Shown: positions 52,450 to 58,231 of the stretch, piece by piece | Layout: each line of letters starts with the position of its first letter | Position numbering within the stretch: position 1 is the first letter of the stretch | Assembly: GCA_017463155.1 (NCBI GenBank) | Contig: JAFTPT010000014.1 | Location: 1 to 58,231, forward strand | From: Blautia sp. | GTDB taxonomy: Bacteria > Bacillota > Clostridia > Lachnospirales > Lachnospiraceae | Direction of reading: 5' to 3' | DNA length: 58,231 nt | Notes under the pieces: generated by a model | The model's input: the letters and a program-made list of their open reading frames with translations, nothing else | Database searches by the model: none | What the model was told of the DNA's origin: nothing | Translations under genes and position numbers: made by a program

Positions 52450-53535
52450 ATGGCTGCGATCGGAACGATTCCCAAAACAATGAAGGCACTGGTGGCGTAC
52501 GGTAAGGACGATTACCGCCTGGAGCTGGAATACCCGACGCCGGAGTGCGGCCCGGACGACATCATTATCAAGACGGAGGGCTGCGGCATCTGTGCCGGCG
52601 ACCTCAAGTGCAGCCACGGAGCGGCGACCTTCTGGGGCGATGAGATGACTCCCGCATGGGTAAAGCCTCCCTTTATCCCGGGCCATGAATTCTTCGGCCG
52701 GGTGGCGCAGATCGGGGAGAACGTGACGGAATACAAGCTGGGTGACCGGATCACCGCGGACCAGATCGTCCCCTGCGGCAAATGTCGCTTCTGTAAGGAC
52801 GGCCATTACTGGATGTGCCAGCCCCACGATATGTACGGCTTCCAGAGCTACAACAACGGCGGTATGGCGGAGTATGTGCGGTACCTTCCCAATTCCGTCA
52901 TCAGCCGGGTGCCGGAGGAGCTGAGCTTTGAACAGGCCCTCCTGATCGAGCCCTACGGCTGCTCCAAGCACGCCGTGGACCGCGGAAAGATCTCCAATGA
53001 GGACGTAGTGGTCATCAGTGGCGCCGGGACCCTCGGCCTTGGTATGGTGACCTATGCCAGGATGAAGAATCCGAAGATCCTGATCTCGCTGGACCTTCAG
53101 GAAAACCGCCTGGCCAAGGCGAAGGAGTTCGGGGCGGACTATGCCTGGAATCCGCAGGAGTTCGACGCGGAGAAAAAGATCCTCGAGCTGACCGACGGCT
53201 ACGGCTGCGACATCTACATCGAGGCGACGGGCAATCCCGAGAGCGTCCGCCAGGGCCTGCGCATGATCCGGAAGCTGGGCACCTTTGTGGAATTCTCCGT
53301 CTTTCAGAACGAGACCAGCGTGGACTGGTCCATCATCGGCGACCGCAAGGAGATCGACATCTTCGGCGCACATCTGAGCCCCTACGCCTATCCCTTCGTG
53401 ATCGAGAACATGGCCAAAGGCAACCTCAAGACGAACGGCGTCGTGTCCAGCGTATTCGCCATCGAAGAATGGGAAAAAGCATTCGAATACGCGACAGGGA
53501 AACACGGGGATCTGAAGGTAGCATTCAGGTTCTAA
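52450..53535 (+). CDS. Zinc-dependent medium-chain dehydrogenase, polyol (erythritol/threitol) type
   Basis: 361 residues. Catalytic zinc site: CGICAGDLKC and GHEFFGRV; structural zinc: CGKCRFCKDGHYWMC; Rossmann loop ISGAGTLGLGMVTYA. The overall pattern (PHDMYGFQSYNNGGMAEYVR) resembles erythritol/L-threitol dehydrogenases. Oxidises a secondary alcohol with NAD(P)+. AGGAGGTAAAGAAG precedes the ATG. Last gene of the uptake locus. A sugar-alcohol moiety in the imported compound would fit (inference). Confidence 0.87.
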   Translation: MAAIGTIPKTMKALVAYGKDDYRLELEYPTPECGPDDIIIKTEGCGICAGDLKCSHGAATFWGDEMTPAWVKPPFIPGHEFFGRVAQIGENVTEYKLGDRITADQIVPCGKCRFCKDGHYWMCQPHDMYGFQSYNNGGMAEYVRYLPNSVISRVPEELSFEQALLIEPYGCSKHAVDRGKISNEDVVVISGAGTLGLGMVTYARMKNPKILISLDLQENRLAKAKEFGADYAWNPQEFDAEKKILELTDGYGCDIYIEATGNPESVRQGLRMIRKLGTFVEFSVFQNETSVDWSIIGDRKEIDIFGAHLSPYAYPFVIENMAKGNLKTNGVVSSVFAIEEWEKAFEYATGKHGDLKVAFRF

Positions 53536-53564
53536 TTTAAGGTATTAAATGGGGGCAGGCCGCG

Positions 53565-53624
53565 TAAATTGTGACGAGATGTATGCGGCATTTTCGACAA
53601 CAAATCAGATAGCCACATATCTCG
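53565..53624 (+). repeat. Dispersed repeat, copy 1
   Basis: Matches the reverse complement of 58041-58102 (core GCATTTTCGACAA, AAATCAGATAGCCAC), with a few substitutions and a 1-nt gap. No gene here. The rest of 53536-53764 holds only the promoter of the next gene. Confidence 0.6.
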
Positions 53625-53665
53625 TATTCCCCAAAGCGGCATACAAGTGAGCTGCAAGATATTAC

Positions 53666-53694
53666 TATACAAAAATATTTTTTGATAGTATAAT
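53666..53694 (+). promoter_or_regulatory. Promoter of the secreted-protein gene
   Basis: TATACA, 17 nt, TATAAT, about 70 nt before the ATG at 53765. Confidence 0.5.
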
Positions 53695-53764
53695 GAACCT
53701 GTACCTGATGAAGTTGCGTAGTAATTAACGAAAGTCATCTGACTTTATCAAGGAGGGACATTTT

Positions 53765-54529
53765 ATGAAGAAGTGGATTGCTTTGCTGATGTGTGCCATG
53801 ATGTTGGTCTGTGCTTTGCCGGCCGTTACCTTTGCGGAGGGAGAGGACATATCCGGTGACTGGTATCTGAACAGGATGAGAGAGGGCGATCAGGAGATGG
53901 ATGCCTCGTATCTTTCCCTGATGGGTCTGGAATCAGTCACTCTGACACTGAATGCAGATGGCACAATGGCCATGGATTTTGGCGGCGATAAGTCCGAAGG
54001 AACCTGGGTGTACGAAGGCGGTGCCGGAACGCTCACATCGGATGGCTCTGACGTAGCATTTACCGTAGCGGACGGCGAGCTGACCATGGGCGAAGGCGAT
54101 GAGTGGATGATCTTCACAAGGGAACAGCCAACCGTCGAGGCTTTTGAAGCTTCACCTGTCGTGGAAGCACCGGCTCTTGAGGACTTTAACGGAGAGTGGA
54201 AAGCTGTTACGATCGTGGCGGCCGGTCTGCCGCTGCCCATGTCCATGGGAGGCGGAAGTGAGATCAATATCACGATCCAGGATGGGAACATCACCTACAA
54301 GACCGTGACCGAAGGGGACGACGGTGAAATGAAGACGGATGAGTTTTCTGTGGTCGGCGAGCTGGTCGACGGAACACTGAAGGCCGTCAATGGTTTGAAC
54401 AGCCTGACCTTCCAGATGCATGAGGATGGCACCATGACGGATGGTTATACGTTGGCGGTAGAGGGTGACCCCAATATGCAGGAAGCGGCAGCGCCCGACT
54501 TCTACACCATTTACGAAAAAGCGGAATAA
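53765..54529 (+). CDS. Secreted protein of unknown function, lipocalin-like
   Basis: 254 residues. Signal peptide KKWIALLMCAMMLVCALPAV, cleavage after TFA. The mature part has two similar halves, each starting with 'G.W' (ISGDWYLNRM; FNGEWKAVTI). Each is made of beta strands with an LNADGTM or MHEDGTM turn, and each ends in 'F' plus a hydrophobic-charged pattern (WMIFTRE; FYTIYEKAE). This resembles the lipocalin-like domains of many Clostridia secreted proteins. AAGGAGGGACATTTT precedes the ATG. Confidence 0.7.
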   Translation: MKKWIALLMCAMMLVCALPAVTFAEGEDISGDWYLNRMREGDQEMDASYLSLMGLESVTLTLNADGTMAMDFGGDKSEGTWVYEGGAGTLTSDGSDVAFTVADGELTMGEGDEWMIFTREQPTVEAFEASPVVEAPALEDFNGEWKAVTIVAAGLPLPMSMGGGSEINITIQDGNITYKTVTEGDDGEMKTDEFSVVGELVDGTLKAVNGLNSLTFQMHEDGTMTDGYTLAVEGDPNMQEAAAPDFYTIYEKAE

Positions 54530-54607
54530 TATCCCCGCCCCCGGCGGCTGCTGACCGCAAATTGTGGACATCCGGGGCAGAATTTTGTTGAATTGTATAA
54601 AAAACGG

Positions 54608-54636
54608 TTGTCACTGGAGTGATTTTCGTGTATAAT
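54608..54636 (+). promoter_or_regulatory. Promoter of the T-box-trpB transcript
   Basis: TTGTCA (54608-54613), 17 nt, TATAAT (54631-54636). Confidence 0.75.
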
Positions 54637-54642
54637 CGTTCC

Positions 54643-54855
54643 AACCGATGAGAAAGAAATAGTACCACTGTCTCTTGCCTTCCAGAGAGCTTCCGATGGT
54701 GTGAAGGATGCAGGCAATGCAATGGGAATGGGCCTTTTGAGGTTGTCGTTATGAAATGAGTGGGCGCAGATGGATCTGCGTCAAGCAGGGTGGCACCGCA
54801 GGAGTCATGAACTCCTGTCCCTACAGCAGCTGTAGTCGGACAGGAGTTCTTTTTT
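54643..54855 (+). promoter_or_regulatory. T-box riboswitch, probably tryptophan-specific
   Basis: AGAGAGCTTCCGATGGTGTGAAG is the stem I apical pattern, though split here into AGAGAGC and GGTGTGAAGG. GGAATGGGCC offers a TGG (Trp) specifier codon at 54729-54731. The hallmark AGGGTGGCACCGC (54787-54799) would pair with the tRNA acceptor end. The terminator follows at 54809-54855 (GAACTCCTGTCC / GGACAGGAGTTC, then TTTTTT). Uncharged tRNA-Trp would prevent termination and switch on the downstream gene. Confidence 0.88.
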
Positions 54856-54983
54856 ATTTCTCCGGACGGTACTGCCGGGACCCATTCCCGGCACCCGTAC
54901 CGGTCCTGTGAAATGAAAATGCTCCTCGAGGATACAGGGAGTTTCCTGACAGAGAAGGATTGCATCAAGAGAGGAGAAACAAC

Positions 54984-56354
54984 ATGAGCAAGAACACGAT
55001 CCCCTACAAATTGTATCTGGAAGAGAGTGAGCTTCCCAGGAACTGGTACAATGTCAGGGCCGACATGAAGAACAAGCCGGCGCCCCTGATCCATCCGGGA
55101 ACGCTGCAGCCCCTGAAATTTGAGGACATGCAGCCGATCTTCTGTGATGAGCTCATCCGGCAGGAACTGGACAATGACACAGCCCTGATCCCGATCCCGG
55201 AGCCGGTGCTGAATTTTTACAAGATGTACCGTCCGTCCCCGCTGGTCCATGCGGAGTTTCTGGAAAAGGCACTCGACACGCCGGCACATATCTACTACAA
55301 ATTCGAAGGCAACAACACCTCCGGAAGCCACAAGCTGAATTCCGCCATCGCCCAGGCTTACTACGCCAAGGAACAGGGGCTCAAGGGCGTGACCACGGAG
55401 ACCGGCGCCGGACAGTGGGGAACCGCGCTTTCCATGGCCTGTTCGTATTTTGGCCTGGACTGCAAGGTCTATATGGTCAAGGTTTCCTATGAACAGAAGC
55501 CCTTCCGCCGTGAGGTTATGCGGACCTATGGAGCGTCGGTGACGCCTTCTCCGTCCATGGAGACGAACATCGGCCGCAAGATCAACGAGGAATTCCCGGG
55601 CACGACCGGCTCTCTCGGGTGTGCGATCTCCGAGGCCGTGGAAGCGGCCACTTCAACGCCTGGATACCGCTACGAGCTGGGAAGCGTCCTGAACCAGGTG
55701 CTTTTGCATCAGTCCATCATCGGCCTTGAGACCAAGGCAGTCTGCGACAAGTACGGCATCAAGCCGGACATCATCATCGGCTGCGCCGGCGGAGGCTCCA
55801 ACCTGGGCGGCCTGATCTCACCGTTTATGGGAGAGAAGCTCCGCGGTGAAGCGGACTACCGGATCATCGCCGTGGAACCGGCTTCCTGTCCGAGCTTTAC
55901 CAGAGGCAGATATGCTTATGACTTCTGCGATACCGGAAAGGTCTGCCCGATGGCGAAGATGTACACCCTCGGCCACGGCTTTATTCCCTCCGCAAACCAT
56001 GCGGGAGGACTTCGCTACCATGGCATGAGCCCGGTGCTGTCCCAGCTGTACGCAGACGGCTATTTGGAGGCAAGAGCCGTGGAACAGACCAGCGTGTTCG
56101 AGGCTGCTGTACAGTTTGCGAGAGTGGAAGGAACCCTTCCCGCACCGGAATCCAGCCATGCGATCCGCGCAGCCATCGATGAAGCTCTCAAGTGCAAGGA
56201 AACCGGCGAGGAGAAGACCATCATCTTCGGCCTGACCGGCACGGGCTACTTCGACCTGAAGGCTTACGAGGCGTACAACAACGGAGCCATGAGCGACTAT
56301 ATTCCCAGCGATGAGGACCTGGAGAAAGGATTCGCCGGGATCCCGGAGGTGTAA
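54984..56354 (+). CDS. trpB: Tryptophan synthase beta chain, TrpB2 type
   Basis: 456 residues, longer than TrpB1 and typical of TrpB2. The PLP lysine lies in NNTSGSHKLNSA; the phosphate loop is IGCAGGGSNLGGL; ETGAGQWGTALS is the substrate loop. It condenses indole with serine to make tryptophan. No trpA or other trp gene is adjacent, so it probably salvages free indole. GAGGAGAAACAAC precedes the ATG at 54984. Controlled by the upstream T-box. Confidence 0.95.
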   Translation: MSKNTIPYKLYLEESELPRNWYNVRADMKNKPAPLIHPGTLQPLKFEDMQPIFCDELIRQELDNDTALIPIPEPVLNFYKMYRPSPLVHAEFLEKALDTPAHIYYKFEGNNTSGSHKLNSAIAQAYYAKEQGLKGVTTETGAGQWGTALSMACSYFGLDCKVYMVKVSYEQKPFRREVMRTYGASVTPSPSMETNIGRKINEEFPGTTGSLGCAISEAVEAATSTPGYRYELGSVLNQVLLHQSIIGLETKAVCDKYGIKPDIIIGCAGGGSNLGGLISPFMGEKLRGEADYRIIAVEPASCPSFTRGRYAYDFCDTGKVCPMAKMYTLGHGFIPSANHAGGLRYHGMSPVLSQLYADGYLEARAVEQTSVFEAAVQFARVEGTLPAPESSHAIRAAIDEALKCKETGEEKTIIFGLTGTGYFDLKAYEAYNNGAMSDYIPSDEDLEKGFAGIPEV

Positions 56355-56401
56355 AGCATTTTCTGATTAAACGTATTAAATGAGGATCGCTGCACCGCAG
56401 A

Positions 56402-56456
56402 GGAACGCGGGGACGGTTCTTCGTTCTGCCGGAACGGAGAACCGTCCCCGCGTTCC
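56402..56456. repeat. Large palindrome (REP-like element or terminator)
   Basis: GGAACGCGGGGACGGTTCTT is mirrored by AGAACCGTCCCCGCGTTCC around a short loop, 24-25 bp per arm with one mismatch. No T run. GGGACGGTTCT/ACCGTCCCC palindromes are a recurring intergenic element in Clostridia. A shorter relative (GGAACGAGGGGACG ... CGTTCC) lies at 58114-58139. The DNA at 56457-56668 holds no complete gene. An open plus-strand stretch at 56591-56665 reads VTETVKKAESWLIEHSF and may be a gene end. Confidence 0.65.
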
Positions 56457-56668
56457 ATTGACGCGCTCAATTAGCCCAGCTTTGGCCGGGGCTTCTTCGA
56501 GCTTTTTCAGTCGCAATTCTTGAAAAGGGCGGCCTTGCAGAGTATAATTGTAAGCGATAACCAGCAGGAGAGATTCGCCCATCATGCAGTGAAGTCGAAG
56601 ATGGCACGGATGTGACAGAGACGGTAAAGAAAGCGGAGAGCTGGCTTATTGAGCACAGCTTCTGACCT

Positions 56669-56710
56669 GCAATATAAAAGTGCCTCGCTTGCGAGGCACT
56701 TTTATATTGC
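56669..56710. terminator. Perfect bidirectional terminator
   Basis: GCAATATAAAAGTGCCTCGC and GCGAGGCACTTTTATATTGC pair perfectly over 20 bp around TT. It serves the minus-strand gene that ends at 56716 and any transcript from the trpB side. Confidence 0.88.
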
Positions 56711-56715
56711 GTATA

Positions 56716-57573
56716 TTATTCAGACGTTTCATCCTGTGCACCCATGGCAGCGATGATCTCGGCAAACATCTCGATATCCTCTGCCTGTTCCGGCATCTCT
56801 TCCTTCAGCTTCTCTACGACCGTAGTAAGGTCTTCACCGGATTCCAACGCTTCGGTAATCTTATCCATGAGCTCGTTGTATTCGCCCCACGGGTCTTTCT
56901 CCGGATCTGCGGTGCCGTCCGCGTGATAGCGCATCTCCGCGGCATTGGAGGACAGGCCTGCGAAGCTGGCGCTCCGGATCGTCATGTCGCTGTAATCGCC
57001 GGTATCCTCATGTGACAGATATTCTTCAAAGGACTCGTTCATGATCAGGTCATAGCTGTAAAGCCCGTAGGATACAGTGAAGATGACTTCATCCTCCTCA
57101 CCGCCGCTGCCGGAGGAACTGATCTCATAGCCAGCTTCTTCGAGCTCGAGCATTGACTTGCCGGCAAGCGCATCTATTTCATCCTGGGACAGTGGCTCAG
57201 CCGTGATCTCTTCTATGTAGGAAACGGGCAAAGCTTTCAGATGCTTGTCAAACGCCTTGAAGGCAGCCTCAATATCATCAGCCTCCGCGATGGCGTCGTT
57301 GAGCTTCTTGCCTTCCTCATCCATTTCGGCAACCACACGGAAGTATTTTCCCTCCTGCTCAACGACCACAAGAAAGTGCTCCTCGCCGCCGCCACTGATC
57401 CCTTCATAACCATCGGATTCCATCGCCTCGCCAAGTGTGGCAAACGAAGGCACGGCCTGCTCCTCCGTGACAGCATTCCCGTTGACGGCTGAAGGCTCCT
57501 CGGCCAGGACCGCACAACTGACGCAAAACAACATGACCATTGCAATAGTAAAACATTTCTTACTGCTCATCAT
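56716..57573 (-). CDS. Secreted protein of unknown function
   Basis: 285 residues. Signal peptide SSKKCFTIAMVMLFCVSCAV with cleavage near VLAEE; the FCVSC run could also act as a lipid-attachment site. The mature protein is very acidic. It has a pattern with GEEHFLVVVEQEGKYFRVVA and EVIFTVSYGLYSYDLIMNES, and a C-terminal helical region (NELMDKITEALESGEDLTTV). No recognised domain. GAGGAGGTTTA precedes ATG ATG. Confidence 0.7.
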   Translation of the reverse strand: MMSSKKCFTIAMVMLFCVSCAVLAEEPSAVNGNAVTEEQAVPSFATLGEAMESDGYEGISGGGEEHFLVVVEQEGKYFRVVAEMDEEGKKLNDAIAEADDIEAAFKAFDKHLKALPVSYIEEITAEPLSQDEIDALAGKSMLELEEAGYEISSSGSGGEEDEVIFTVSYGLYSYDLIMNESFEEYLSHEDTGDYSDMTIRSASFAGLSSNAAEMRYHADGTADPEKDPWGEYNELMDKITEALESGEDLTTVVEKLKEEMPEQAEDIEMFAEIIAAMGAQDETSE

Positions 57574-57817
57574 TAAACCTCCTCATGTTTTCTTCATGTC
57601 CATACGGATACCTTGATCAAGTTTTGTTCTCACATCGGCACTATCTTATCATATCACACAAGTGAAGGGAAGGAGTTTAAATAAAGTTGAATATAATGTA
57701 GGATCGCTCACGGTTTAAAGGGGTGAAGTGGGGACGGACGCTGCCGGGGGACGAAGATCTCTCTGCCCGCAAGGCCCCGGGCAACGTCGAGCTGAGCTAA
57801 GCGCTAACTTCAACCAG
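57574..57817. other. Intergenic DNA with the minus-strand gene's promoter region
   Basis: 244 bases without a gene. GGGGACGG and CCGGGGGAC near 57730-57755 resemble pieces of the REP-like palindrome at 56402. I see no other feature. Confidence 0.4.
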
Positions 57818-57863
57818 GAAAGAAGGGCGATGTCACTTGAATGAGTGACATCGCCCTTCTTTC
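57818..57863. terminator. Perfect 20-bp hairpin, bidirectional terminator
   Basis: GAAAGAAGGGCGATGTCACT and AGTGACATCGCCCTTCTTTC pair perfectly around TGAATG. Poly-T is short, but both arms end in A/T-rich runs. Confidence 0.75.
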
Positions 57864-58040
57864 TGCAAAACGCTCAGCAGAGGCTTCGCGTTTTGGGTTT
57901 CCGTAAGCGCTGGATCTCATCTCTCCTACAAACGCCCTCAAAAGCCCTTGCTATGGCAGAGATGATCTTCGCTCTCCCGGCAGCTGTTCCGCCTGGCCTC
58001 CACGTAGCTTTATACAGTTCGCTCAAGAGGTGTCGCAGCT

Positions 58041-58102
58041 CGAGACCAGTGGCTATCTGATTTGTTTGTCGAAAATGCCACATACATCCCGTCATAATTA
58101 AC
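58041..58102 (-). repeat. Dispersed repeat, copy 2 (inverted)
   Basis: Reverse complement matches 53565-53624 with few changes, including TGGCATTTTCGACAA and ATCAGATAGCCAC. Confidence 0.6.
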
Positions 58103-58174
58103 GCGATTCCGGTGGAACGAGGGGACGCTTCTCCGTTCCGGTAGTCCGACGGTGATTCTAGGAGCGGGAATGGA

Positions 58175-58222
58175 GTCAAGGGACAGCACGCTGGACGCGT
58201 CAGCGTCCGGGCAGCCCTTGAC
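58175..58222. repeat. Nested inverted repeat at the window edge
   Basis: GTCAAGGG (58175-58182) pairs with CCCTTGAC (58215-58222), enclosing CGCTG-GACGCGT-CAGCG (58189-58205). A structured intergenic element of unknown role. Confidence 0.45.
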
Positions 58223-58231
58223 GGAATGACA

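Larger units (their letters stand above)
57864..58231. other. Region with no assignable gene; weak minus-strand open frame
   Basis: A minus-strand frame of about 100 codons (58179 to 57874) reads LELRHLLSELYKATWRPGGT, then AAGRAKIISAIARAFEGV. It has no RBS and no known homologue. Part of it is the dispersed repeat also found at 53565. It may be the remnant of a mobile element gene. Confidence 0.3.

Noticed and set aside
51262-53505. A 747-codon minus-strand open frame
   Set aside because: Antisense shadow of the CapA and dehydrogenase genes, with no RBS and no recognisable motif.

Overview
The window looks like chromosomal DNA from a gut-type Clostridia, most likely Lachnospiraceae (inference). 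The grounds are strong AGGAGG-type ribosome binding sites, TTGACA/TATAAT promoters, a T-box leader, YesM/YesN-type regulators, BspA-like leucine-rich repeats, a sortase-type surface protein and many short Rho-independent hairpins. No rRNA, tRNA or CRISPR array was seen.

1-5.8 kb is mostly housekeeping: a PHP-domain phosphatase and an MFS transporter on the minus strand, a divergent AraC regulator, an internally deleted nadE directly coupled to an intact purF, and a leucine-rich-repeat remnant.

5.8-22 kb is an accessory island full of scars. It starts with a RelE-type toxin-antitoxin pair and ends with a HigBA pair whose toxin is broken by an 8-bp tandem duplication. Each pair is followed by a ~108-bp near-identical sequence that reads like the 3' end of a recombinase gene. 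Inside lie two AlbA_2 (Schlafen-type) regulators plus a decayed third copy, a helix-turn-helix/Ser-Thr kinase pair, and a run of colinear genes (11.25-18 kb). That run encodes an unknown protein interrupted by an in-frame TGA, an HD hydrolase-like protein ending in a RyR domain, a TIR-LRR protein and several small unknown proteins. It is my best candidate for an undescribed nucleotide-signalling or defence system. Exact 57-bp repeats bracket one of the AlbA_2 operons.

22-32 kb carries a cation diffusion facilitator, an L,D-transpeptidase, a two-gene ABCG-type transporter, a membrane-bound LuxR regulator with repeated TACCCC boxes downstream, and a large repeat-containing surface protein.

32-53.5 kb is a small-molecule uptake and processing locus. 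On the minus strand are an ATP-grasp ligase, an esterase, an ABC ATPase remnant and a YesN/YesM two-component pair. Divergent from these are a carbohydrate-type ABC importer, an esterase-CapA pair, an oligopeptide-type ABC importer with both ATPases fused, an alpha/beta hydrolase, a second esterase-CapA pair and a zinc dehydrogenase. The substrate is unknown. The layout suggests import followed by ester or amide cleavage, with two-component control.

53.5-58.2 kb holds a secreted beta-rich protein, a T-box-controlled TrpB2-type tryptophan synthase beta chain, a secreted protein on the minus strand, and intergenic DNA rich in hairpins and dispersed repeats.
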